A stretch of 64,000 bases of DNA from Psoroptes ovis (taxonomy: Eukaryota; Arthropoda; Arachnida; Sarcoptiformes; Psoroptidae), in assembly GCA_002943765.1 (NCBI GenBank), contig PQWQ01000002.1, positions 2,232,001-2,296,000 of the forward strand. The letters run 5' to 3'. Positions 14,587 to 25,934 of this stretch are shown one piece after another. Numbering within the stretch: position 1 is the stretch's first letter; every line of letters starts with the position of its first letter. The position numbers and the translations under genes were made by a program. The notes under the pieces were generated by a model that saw only the letters and a list, made by a program, of their open reading frames with translations, was not told the DNA's origin and did not search any database.

Positions 14587-14984
14587 GCTCAAGAAACAAT
14601 AAATAATTAAAGTAAGTGACAATTTTAATTGAATATTCAAATTTTATTTGTTTTTTCGGTTTTAAATGCATCGAAAAAAAGATAAAACAGTGGCAAATCT
14701 TTGCATATAATATCATTACAAATTTAATTATAACGTTTGCTCGTACAGATATATTTTTGATAATGATGATTATATATCTGTGGTTTTTTTTTTCATTTTG
14801 TGGTAATGGGTGGGTGGTGTGAATGATCTGAATACGGAATTTCGAAATTTTTAAAAATTTATTATTTACATTCATTTGAAGCTTTCGAAATTGCGTGGGA
14901 ACAAGCCTCAAGGCTTTCAAGAATAATACTATTTAGAAATTTAAAATATTTTAAATTATATTTTCAAGTATCGAAAAACGATAA

Positions 14985-15080
14985 TTCACCGATCCATCAG
15001 TAGCTGTTGCAACCTTAATGCTTTCAGCTGCTGCTGGTCAAAAATCTAATGATGAATTTGATCAAATTGTTCAATATTGA
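14985..15080 (+). other. Orphan coding-like frame, possible alternative 3' exon of the bHLH-PAS gene
   Basis: A 31-codon frame bounded by TAA and TGA starts FTDPSVAVATLMLSAAAG and ends in an acidic, polar tail. Its codons and amino acids look like real protein, and it lies 400 bases behind the bHLH-PAS stop on the same strand. A GTAAGT donor sits at 14612, just after that stop. I could not find an acceptor and phase that joins it in frame to the main exon, so its status is open. Confidence 0.35.
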
Positions 15081-18000
15081 ATATTGTTTGACCATTTATT
15101 TTTTTGAAAAATTTTCAAAACGCCTTTCTAGTTGATCATCGATCAAATTTGAAATATTTTTTCGAGAAAAAAATGCGTGCATTTCACTGCCCATTGAAGA
15201 TCGATGAAATGAAATGAATGAAAAAAAATGATAAAAATTTAAATTCAAAAGTTCCCATCAATCGAAATATTTTCATAAATGTTATTGACCGTTTTTTTAC
15301 GCCCACTTTTTTTGGTTTTTTTTCTGGTTTTGACCAAAAGATGATTCACCACAGAGCTACTGACAGGTATTTCTGCTTTATTTTGGTTTTGGTTTGTGGG
15401 CAAAAAAAAAGATAAAATAAATTATTCAAAGTAATTAAAAAAAAATTCAAAAAATGATAAATCACATTTGCTGTTGTAGCTGTCGTTGTTGTTGTTGTTT
15501 AATTAAGCCTTAGGGTCAAAATTTGATGATTTGAGATCTTTTGAGGGGCCAAAACAACGAGAAATTTCACTGGGAATTGAATTTTTCAAATGATTTATTG
15601 AAATTTTATTTCGTTTTAGAAATTTCAAAAATTTCAATTTTGAAAATTGGTGACTTGACAATCACACTCATAATGTTAAACATTATATGTTACATCATTA
15701 TTTGAATTTTTCTCTCCCCTCTAAAATTGAAAAATTAATTAATTTTTTTTTAATCAAATACTTTTAAAATCTAAATATTTACAGTTTTCAGTCATTCTGC
15801 TATGCTTTTAAATCGTGTCTATTTTTCGCTCAAATATTTGATTGATCTAAATATTTCTATGTATTTTTGCAGCCGAATTTCAGTGAGCGAGAAAAGCAAA
15901 ACCCTGTAATTATAAATGAATTATTTGTCAAATATTTTTCAATTGTTTTTCAAACATTAAATTGATCACTTGATCACTTTGATTTTTCAAATTAATTAAT
16001 TTCAATAATTGCAATCAATACAACCATTGTGATTGTTATTTTTGCATTTGAATCACAATTTAAAAAGGTTTTTGGTATTTTCGAATATATTCAATGTTTT
16101 TAGGTTTGCGGTTTTTGCAAACGAGCCACAAGCAATTAATTGACCAAAAGTGATTAACTAGTTTCATTTCAACATTGAAACTACACCAATTGAAACGAAA
16201 AAATTCATCTTGAATAAGGGTCATTTTTCTTTTGTCAATTTTTTTTAAAATTCTGAAAAGCTCAGGAATTTTGGTGATGGTGCAGTACCCTCTTTTATTT
16301 TTGAAAATACCCTTTTAAATATGATGGAAGAATTTGAAATTAAATTTTTTGATCTTTTCAAATTCATTTTCACACAGTTGGAAGTCGCTATCAAACTATC
16401 ACTTGATTTTTTTACATTCATTTATTTATCATTCATTCATTCATTTGACTTTTGACCTGATTGAATTTTGATTGTTTTAAATGTGTATACGTGTGTGTTT
16501 GTATGCATGTTGATTTGAAGCCTTTACACGCCTTTGTGTTTTGCTTTGCTCTGTTTCATTTTCGTTGAATTTCTTAGAATTTTTTTCCTCTTCTTTTGTT
16601 TGTTTGTTTGTTTGATGATTGTTTCACCCCGTTTTTGAAAAAAAAACAATTTATTTCCAATTATAACACTAATCAACAGTCAATGTGTGTGTGTATTATT
16701 GATAGAAAAACATTTGAGCAAAAAAAAGCCAAGACTTATGAATGTCATACATGTATTTGAATGAATGAATGAATATTCAATTCAATACCAACCAAAAATA
16801 AATGATCAATATCCATGTCATGACAGCTTTGATTTCAATTTTTGATTGACTTGAAAAATTAATTTTAAAACAAAACAAAACAAAAATAAATAAAATAAAA
16901 GAACTTATTGAAGTAAAATGAATTGAAATTAATTTTCTTTTACATTTTTGTCTTTTGCTTTTTTAGAAAGAACCGATCATGGCTAATTTCAATGAAAATT
17001 ATTTGAAAAAAATACAAACAAATTGATATTCACCTGCAAATTTGACAACTTTAGAAAGAAGAAATTGAAAGAAAAAACTAACGTCAATATACCAGTTGTT
17101 TGAACTAATTTTGTCATCATCATCATACGACTATATCAAATGGCAGTGGAAAATTTAGTCACCGACAAGCCAGTTTTGAAGAAATTTCGACCTTTCATTG
17201 ATAATTGTCAATCATTCATCGAAAAAACTCAAATTCAAAGTTATTTTGAATATTAAATAAATCTGCAAAACAATACTCAATAAAGACTTGGCAAAATATG
17301 TGAAAATAAACCAACATATAAATAAATTTTTGAATTGTCATACAAATCAATCAAAACATTTAGACATTTGATCACCGATTTCAATAATTATTAGCAGTAC
17401 AATAATAAACAATAATTGTAATTTTAAAATTTTCCAAATATAATTTCTCTCATTCAAAACACCCGTATACATTCCCAATATACATCAAATCATTCATCTC
17501 AATTCATCTGATATTCATTCATCAAAAATGTTTAATTCAATTCACTTATTTGGTATTCATTATACATTTATTTATATCAACAAATGATAATCAAATTTCA
17601 TTAATGGATACATAACCTATTCAAACTTTACATGATCATTTTGTATCGTTTTTCTCCCCCAATACTCATACACATAATGGATCGATAATGAATTATAATA
17701 AATCAATTTTTGAGAAATTGGAAATTTCAAGAAAAAAAATCCAAATTATCCAAAATGTACGACATATTGTCGATTATTTTGTTAAGATTTCAAAGAAAAA
17801 AATTTTATTATTATCGATTATTATCATTGTTTTGATTCATATTCATTCATTGATTAATTTAGCTTTTTTTGCATGAAATAATTTTATTTCAATTAATTCT
17901 TTTCCCATATTTCATTCATAATACAAAATTCAACTCAATGAATTCTTTTCTCATATCTTGAAACATACAAATATGATTTGATCTAATTTATAATAAATTT

Positions 18001-18785
18001 CAAACAAAAATTCAATGATTAACATACATTTTCATATCATCCATATATAAATATTGTTTTTTGAATTATTTTAATGATAATAAAATATTTGAAATATTTT
18101 TTTTCTTGAAAATTATTTTAAATATTTTCCAAAATCTTCCTCATACATTTTAAATAGCCAAGAAATTTAAAAAATAGATTCACACGATTTTACTTTGGTC
18201 GAATAATTATCATAATTTACATTAATTTGCAATATGATATTGATTATTCAACAAAATATTTATATTCAATCAAAAAATATGAAAATGAAAATGGCTGAAA
18301 TTAGAATCCTGGGAATCTTAATCATCATCATTATTATCATATTTTTGTCTTTTCTTATATTCCAAAGATGTTTGTGCGGTAATTTATGCTAAAATCATTT
18401 TGATGTTTAAACAATTATCATCTAAAAAAATGGATGGCCATCTCTTGATGCATACATGTTTGATGTCGGCCAATAAATTGAAAATCAAACAAATTATTAA
18501 AATAAATAATTTGATGAATTCCAAGAAAGAAAAAATTTAAATTTCTTTGGCCAAAAAGGACCCTAATCTTACATATTTTATTATTACATAAATAAAAAAA
18601 TAATTAGATCATCATTAGACCATCAGCTTTATTCATATTTCAATATTAATTCCATATGTTTGATCATTTTTGCATGGAATTCATTTTTTCTCAGCTCTCA
18701 ATTTTCGTTTTTTGTGGCTTCAAGGCTTTTATCCACTGTTTCTTCTCTTTCTATTCGAAAGTCATTAATAATTTGAATTTGAAGC

Positions 18786-18805
18786 AAAAAAAAAAAAAAA
18801 AAAAA
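18786..18805. repeat. A20 homopolymer
   Basis: Twenty consecutive A bases. Nothing in the 200 bases before it looks like a retrocopy, so it is listed only as a homopolymer. Confidence 0.9.
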
Positions 18806-20879
18806 CTCGGGTCTTCAATCATTATGCATAAAGTGTGCCAAACAAGTAAAAATATCAACCACTGAATATTTTTTGAATACATTTTTTTTTGCCTTTTCAA
18901 TTGCATCTAATGCATTTTAATGGTAATTAGTCATCATCATCATCATTGATGATGATGATGGTAATCGCGTTCATCAATTTATTTTGACATTGATGCTGGT
19001 ATTTTGATTTTGAATAAAAATATGCGAAATGAGAAACTCATTTTGATCATTTAAATATGAACCTTCAAGCAAAACTTCAAAGCTCAAAAAAAGTCCTAGA
19101 TATTTTCATATTCACTTCTAGGGTCCATTAGTACAAATATTATTTAATAAATTGATCGAAATTTTTTTTACCAAAATTTTAATTAATCTTTGAATAATAT
19201 ATTGCTGTAAGGTTTATTATTATTTATTGAAAAGATTCATTTGAATATCTCAAAAAATATCTCAGATATTTTTGTTTTTTTTGTTGTTTTGGCTTAAATG
19301 TAAAATTATTGAATTTCATTTTTTTTCCTTGTACATCTTTCGATATTTTTAATTAATTTTCTCGCATTTGTTCATTAATTTTTGCAAGTCATTGTGTAAA
19401 TACTGATTTAGATTTAGATCTCGTTGATTTTATTTTAATTTTGTTGTTGATTTTCTCGTCTTTTGATCATCACAAGTTCAACACAATTTCGATCAAATTT
19501 TTTGAGAGCGATGAAACATTAAATAACATCAATTTTGATTTGATTTGATTTTGATTTTCTTGGACCACCAACAGACAAGATTCTCTTTATTTATATCTTT
19601 CTTATTTATTTTCTTTTGTTTAATTCGAATAACGTTTAAATCGACCGTTATTCGATGATTTATTCGGTTTATTCATTTATATAAATGATTTGATTTATTT
19701 TTAAATGATTGCAATCATCGTTTTTCCTTCAAATATTAAATTCCAACACCTCCATGTATTTGTTCGAACAAAACAGTATGTACAGTTATTGAGCCAATTA
19801 TTTCTTCAATACTAGAAAAAATTGATGATAACGATGATGATGATGATGATTGCTATTTTCAATTGATTTGATTTGATTTAAGGTAAAATTTAGCATCCAA
19901 TTATCCAACAAAAATTTGTGTAATTGTGTGTAATTTGTTTGTTTGAATGAATGAATGTGAATAGTAAAATAGCATTCAAACAACAGCAATTTAAATTATG
20001 AATGATCGTCATGGTTGAATTATGAATTGTTCAATTCAATTCAATTCAATGCAATGCAAACAACAACAACAACAATGACAATTTGATGATGGGAATAAGA
20101 AAAACAATTTTTCAGTTTGTTTGTTTGCATTGAATACCGACAAATCTTACCAACGAATAATACAAATAATAACTTAATAATTTCATGGAAACGAATCGAT
20201 TTGTTGTTATTCACAGCAATCAAAAGAAGAATAAAAAAAAATTTAAATTGATTTACAATTGTCGAACGATAATAATGGCAATAATCGATTGTATAATTTA
20301 AATTTATATTATTATCATTATCATCATCGTTGCCATTCCAGGGTAAATTTGAATTTAAATAAATTCAAATTTATATGGAATTTTTTTCTAAATTCATTTC
20401 GACTTTACTGCTTTGTCATATTATCATCATTATCATCCTCATTGTTCTTTTGTTGACATAATAATTTTCATAAACAAAATAATTATCTTTTATCGAATGT
20501 TAATAGCTATATCGATATTATTACAATTACCAAAGAATCAATGACCATGACGTCTATGACAACATGAATCGTGCTGTCATTAATAAAAAAATATCAAAGT
20601 TTAAAGGAAAATAAAGCATCATCATTTATTGATCATTGATTGATATACATCATTTCTATCGTTTGGATATCAGAACATTTTCATTTATTCATTTATTCAT
20701 CCAAATATTTCCATTTCTGAATGTAATTAGCTATTATTATTAAATTGACCGTATATTTCTGTAATAATAATTGTAATCGTAATCATAATTTGAAAATACG
20801 GGCGTCAAATTTTCCTTCAAAGATAGATCCTGGTTCATGCACTCTTTTTTTTGCTAGGTGAATTTATGTTCATGAAATT

Positions 20880-21345
20880 CAGCCGTTCAGTAGTAGACGG
20901 CCAGCTAATAATTACGATACGGCTCTTTATCTTCAAAATAATTTAGTGACCCATCTCTCGGCAAATAACATATATGAAAATTATCGTTAAGAATTTGCGA
21001 AGTACGTCTCAGCTGGTCATAGGTTCGAAATATGAGAAAGAGTATTTGATTCCTCATCATGCAGTTCGGCACCTTTATCATCTTCGACCCCATAACGTAT
21101 TACTTCCAATGCTTAGTTTGGTATTGATTCTTTCAATCATTGCTTACTGAGGAATACCCCTGGTATATTTAATCAATCAGAGATAGTTAAATTATTAGTT
21201 AGTCTAATTAGAGAGAACTGCGAATCGGTACCAATATCAGCTGAGGTCGAGGTAGTAGTTTATATGGAGACCCGTAAACGGTTCGATTCTCGCGCGGTTT
21301 GAATCGGCGCAGGGAAAATCGTCGAGGGCATTTATGACTATGCAT
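20880..21345 (-). pseudogene. Frame-broken coding-like island of raised GC, origin unknown
   Basis: Two 60-base lines that I counted are 38% (21001-21060) and 50% GC (21241-21300), against about 23% in a nearby line (20641-20700). On the minus strand, coding-like stretches change frame several times. One open frame covers 21093-20905 and ends in TAG, one covers 21414-21208, and other short open pieces lie between them in other frames. The amino acids look protein-like, with few homopolymers. A 5-bp GC hairpin (20882-20886 with 20897-20901) lies just past the last stop. I do not recognise the family. It could be a decayed gene, mobile element or other integrated sequence. Confidence 0.4.
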
Positions 21346-21951
21346 TTTTTTCGAACATAATATGTTTGACAAAGAAGAAAAAAAGCGAAGAAATCCAATT
21401 GAGTTTATTTTCATTTCGTATTCGTATTTATTTTTATTTGTTTATTGTTTTTTTATTTCGATCGATATTTTTACCAATGGGAGCAAGCGATTTGATTGCT
21501 TTATTTTTGTCTCTGACTATAAATTAACTCTTCCATTTCTTTTTTTAGGAATTTGCAAATGAATATTTGAATAAAATACATTAAACCGATGTGTCTCGCA
21601 TCCAATATCATTTGTCACATATTCAAATGTTCTGTTTTTTCTTTTTTTCAAACTTTGTTGAGTGAATTATAAAAAGAAATACAACATTTGAAATACTTAA
21701 TTGTTTAAATGTTTTTTCGTGATTTACCTAGATTTTTTTCTTTGTGGACCAAATTTTTTTCTTAAATTATTCCAATTATTATCATCAAGTGTATATTATT
21801 AGTGTTGTTTCATTTGTATTAGAAATGAAAAATAAATCGATAGAAAACCAAAGGTCAATATAAATATAATTCAAAATATGAACAAAAAAAAAGAGAAAAA
21901 ATCAAAAGAATATTTTATATTATTTCATTTTAATACAAAGTTAATTATTCA

Positions 21952-22051
21952 GTACCATAATCGTGACATAGCTTCGACATTATGATGGAAAACGAACAAG
22001 AAGAAGATCCGCTTTTCATCGTGTACATCGTCAATCATATTATTGATTCAG
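21952..22051 (+). CDS. Candidate first coding exon of an unrecognised gene
   Basis: The acceptor at 21951 follows a TTATTCAG tract. Two adjacent ATGs start at 21982 and 21985, and a strong GTAAGT donor begins at 22052. The 23 full codons read MMENEQEEDPLFIVYIVNHI and then end in phase 1. All frames upstream of the ATGs inside the exon have stops, so it would be a 5'UTR-plus-start exon. GC is higher than in the flanks. A possible but weak follow-on exon is 22768-22816. No downstream gene on this strand could be tied to it, and the family is unknown. Confidence 0.33.
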
Positions 22052-24455
22052 GTAAGTTTATCTATTTTTTATTTCATTTATTAATATTTTGTGACCAAAA
22101 TAGTGATAAATGAATATTTGAATGAATAAATGAATGTATAAATGAGATTGATATCGATTCTAGTGAATGAAATTAATGCATAATATTAAATGAACTAAAA
22201 ATTAAAATCTATTATAAATTATTTATGACTAGTCCATTCATGTTCATCAGTTTATTCTCCAAATTCTTCAAATTAATTGGCATTTTGTCGCGGTCATTAA
22301 ACTCTTTGATTTGATCATAATCATTATTATTAGTATCATTATTATTGATTCTTTTGACCAAAAGAAATCAGATTATTATTAACAATTATTTCTTTTTTCT
22401 CCATTTGATTTCATAGAAAAAAAAGAAAATTTATTGTTTATGATAATAATAATAATGGCAATCCTTTGATATTGCTATAATATCTACATATGAGATCGTT
22501 ACCGATGATTGTATGTTGTTATTATTGGCGTTATTATGATTATTATCTTTATAATGATACCACCCTTTACAACATGAATGATTATACATTCCAAATTTTT
22601 TTCATTTCTTGAGAACAAAACAACAACAACAAAAAACATCATTATTCGCATTATTTTTATTATTTGAATTTTATTATCTACTAAATTCATTAAAAAATAT
22701 GTATAATATTTTTAAATATACATCTGATTTTTGTAAAGTTATAATTAGATGTTCGCATCTTTTTTAGTCGTATGTTTTTCTATGCCATTCATCGATGAAG
22801 ATGATGATAATAATAGGTGAATATTTTGATTTTAATCATCAAATAGCCACTAATGGAAAACATTTCATTTTATTTCTTTTTATATATACAACAATCAAAC
22901 ATTTTGGTGATTTACTGTACAAATAATAATTTAGCTTGATTTATTGATATATGACTATTAATACAATATTATTAATACATTAAAGATTTTGTTATGTAAT
23001 AATTTGTAGAGCTTTTATTCTCAACTATTTTCTTCACTATTTTTTTGAGATAAAAATAAAAACACTTGTAATACAACTGTCATTATGTTTTATGGTTTAT
23101 TTTTTGATCCGTGGGAAATATCTGTGACAGTCATCATCATTATTATTATTGGAAAATAATAATGATAATAATGATGAAATTTTTTTCTGATTCTCAAAAT
23201 GAGAAATTATACCTAGAAAACTATATCGCTAGACATCCAAATATATATTTCTTCTTGATTCATATTCAAATGTGAAATGACACGATTTGCATTTTTCTAT
23301 TCTCAAATATCCATCTTTTCCATTCAAAAGATCACATCATTTTTTTGGTCAAAAATGATAATGATTATCAAACAAATATTTTTCCATGCATTCAAACAAC
23401 AAATACAAATCATTATGATAAAATATGACCAACCAACCAAACAAACGACCAGTCGACAACGCCAACAATAACAATAACAACAACAACAATTGGTTTTAAA
23501 GATTGAAATCTTTGAATTTTTGGAAAAAAAAAATGTAGAAAAAATGACCCCATAAAAATGAATGATGATAATAGTGATGATGATGATGCTAATATATCGG
23601 CATATAAATAAAAATATCATTATCATTTATCAAATTATTTAAAAATAAAATTGTAAACATTGATGTTAAACATCTTTATACATAATATTATTCGTTATAT
23701 TATTAAAATTTGGTACATGGTAATCATTATTGATTTGCATATATGTAGAATGATGATGTTTTATTGTCGACTATTTGTATAATGAATATGTTTCATTATA
23801 GAGAAATACGAAAAAAACTTAACATAAATCACGATCGATGATAAATGTATGTTTATTGATTCGTTGAACAATTATTTTTATGATCGATAATATATCATTA
23901 TTATTATTTTATTGTTATTATCTTTATATTATGGCATATTATCATTGTTATCATTTTTATTGTTATTATTAATAGACGTAGGTTTCTCTTGAATTTTATA
24001 TTTGAACAGTATATTTGAAAAAAAAAATAAATCGATCAATTTAAAATTTATTTATTTTTTGATTAATCAAAAAAAAATTGATTTTTTTGAATTGATTTTT
24101 TTTCCTTCGAACTCCGTTCATTCATTCACTCATTCATATTGTCCAATTTTAAATTGGTCTATTGTTTAACATTGACCTATTAATAAATGAATGTAATGCA
24201 TATAAAATTTTGAATATTTGAAAACATTCAAGGATACAACAATACACAATTATGATCTGTTTGAAATAAGTTTCAAACAAAATTGTGATCCTTGTACTAT
24301 TGTTTTATTTGTCTATTCATTGATTTATTTGTTTTACATTATTTCATTATTATCATTATCATTATTATTTTGATTATAATTTAAATTTTATTGTTTTTAT
24401 TTACATTTATTTTTTTTGATATTTTCATTTTTCCAAAAAATATTAATTTCATATC

Positions 24456-24480
24456 AAAAAAAAAAAAAAAAAAAAAAAAA
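24456..24480. repeat. A25 homopolymer
   Basis: Twenty-five consecutive A bases in AT-rich DNA. No retrocopied gene or target-site duplication was recognised beside it. Confidence 0.9.
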
Positions 24481-25727
24481 TCAGTTCAAATACAAATTTT
24501 TTTTTTATAGTTCATACATCGTTGATAATAATAAATATAGTTGTTATTATTTATAATTATTATTAGAATAAATGTATGGATATCTCTTTTTTATTTTATT
24601 CATTTTTTTCTTTCAAATAATATCATCAAAAACAATCAAACAAACAAGCAAATATGACCTGTGTCCAATTTGTTCGAGCTTTGTTGGCTTATTTTTCCAT
24701 CGTTCTCTCTTTTGAATTTTTCGTCAAATTCATTCATTTATTTCGATACAAGAACAATTAAGATAACAGATGCTCAACACATGCATAAATACAAAGAGTG
24801 TGAGCCGGTCTTATCGAACAAACTAAATAAAAAAATACATGTTTGCTTTAAATGAATTTGGCATATTATGAAATCAAAAAAAGGCAAAATAATGTTTGGG
24901 CGAGGATGCCATGCCAAAATAAGCAAAGAATGCATCATATGCAACAAGTGGCAAGTGGCAAGTGGCAATTTCACCATAAACAAGCCTGTTTTTTGTTTTT
25001 AGCATAATTTTTTTCCTCATCAATGCTGTAAAATACAAGGTATACATACTTAAACACACATCTTTTAATTGAAATTCGTATTTTTTGTTTGTTTGTTTGT
25101 TTGTTGATGTACTGATGATGATAATGATAATATGCCATCCATCCAACCATCCAACAACCATTCATTCACCATTTACTTGAATCTGGTTGGTCGATTTCAG
25201 GTTTTATTTTTTTTCGATATTAATGAACTTAATTGTAGTTAGATAGAAAGAAGCAAAAATAGATAGAAAAATAAGAAAATTATTATCATCAAATATTTAT
25301 CTAAAATGCCATTTTTATTATTATTCCTATGTATGTTTGAATGAAAATGTATGATACAACAACAACAGCAACAACTAGATATAAAATACCTATAACATTT
25401 TCCATCATTTTCAAAAAATGTGAATGGAAAAAAATGTGGCACTCCTTATTTATGATTTGTTGCATTTATCCATTTCCATTGAAGAAAATCTTGAAAAATA
25501 TGAATCAAATTTAAGCATCATTTTTTTTTGAATTGAACGAATAAAACATGATGAAATTTTCATACATATTTTTGAATGGATATTATTTTGAATCATTTTG
25601 GAAAAAATTAATAGATTTTCATCTGTGATAAAATCTTTATGTCCAAATGTCCAAATATTACAGATTTGATTCAAAGATAACACATGTCAAAAAGGGAAAA
25701 AATTGTTTAAATTTAAAAATACATCTT

Positions 25728-25934
25728 TCAAACACTCGTTATCCTTTCTTTAGGTCTTCGTTTCTTTTTTCGATGTCCAGTTTCGAAGTCTTTCCCCGAT
25801 ATCGGATCAATGAGATCCGATTTGTGAATATTTGTAGCAACAGCATAGATAAAGTCTTTGTTTGGTTGGAATTTGAAGCATTTTTGAGTCAAATTTTTCG
25901 ATGTAAATGCTACAAATAGTTGAATGGTCGAATT
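25728..25934 (-). other. Coding-like open frame without ATG, possible exon or gene fragment
   Basis: The minus strand is open from stop to stop for 68 codons and has no Met. It reads like protein, with KCFKFQPNKDFIYAVATN, SDLIDPISGKDFETG and a basic end RKKKRRPKER that resembles a nuclear localisation signal. GC is higher than in the flanks. The lack of a start codon suggests an internal or last exon, or a fragment. The complementary plus-strand frame is also open, so the strand is not certain. I do not recognise the family. Confidence 0.35.

Noticed and set aside
18600..18805. Retrocopy ending in A20
   Set aside because: No gene-like sequence precedes the A run, and no flanking duplication was seen.
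21255..21300. tRNA-like T-arm (GGTTCGATTC)
   Set aside because: The bases on either side do not pair into a T-stem, and no anticodon or D-arm could be placed.
23277..23626. Overlapping frames on both strands (64 and 100 codons)
   Set aside because: They are dominated by Ile, Cys and Thr from AT-rich and CAA repeats, with no splice or start context and GC equal to the background.
24300..24480. Retroelement 3' end marked by A25
   Set aside because: The sequence before it is simple ATT/T-rich DNA with no coding trace. A homopolymer alone is not evidence.
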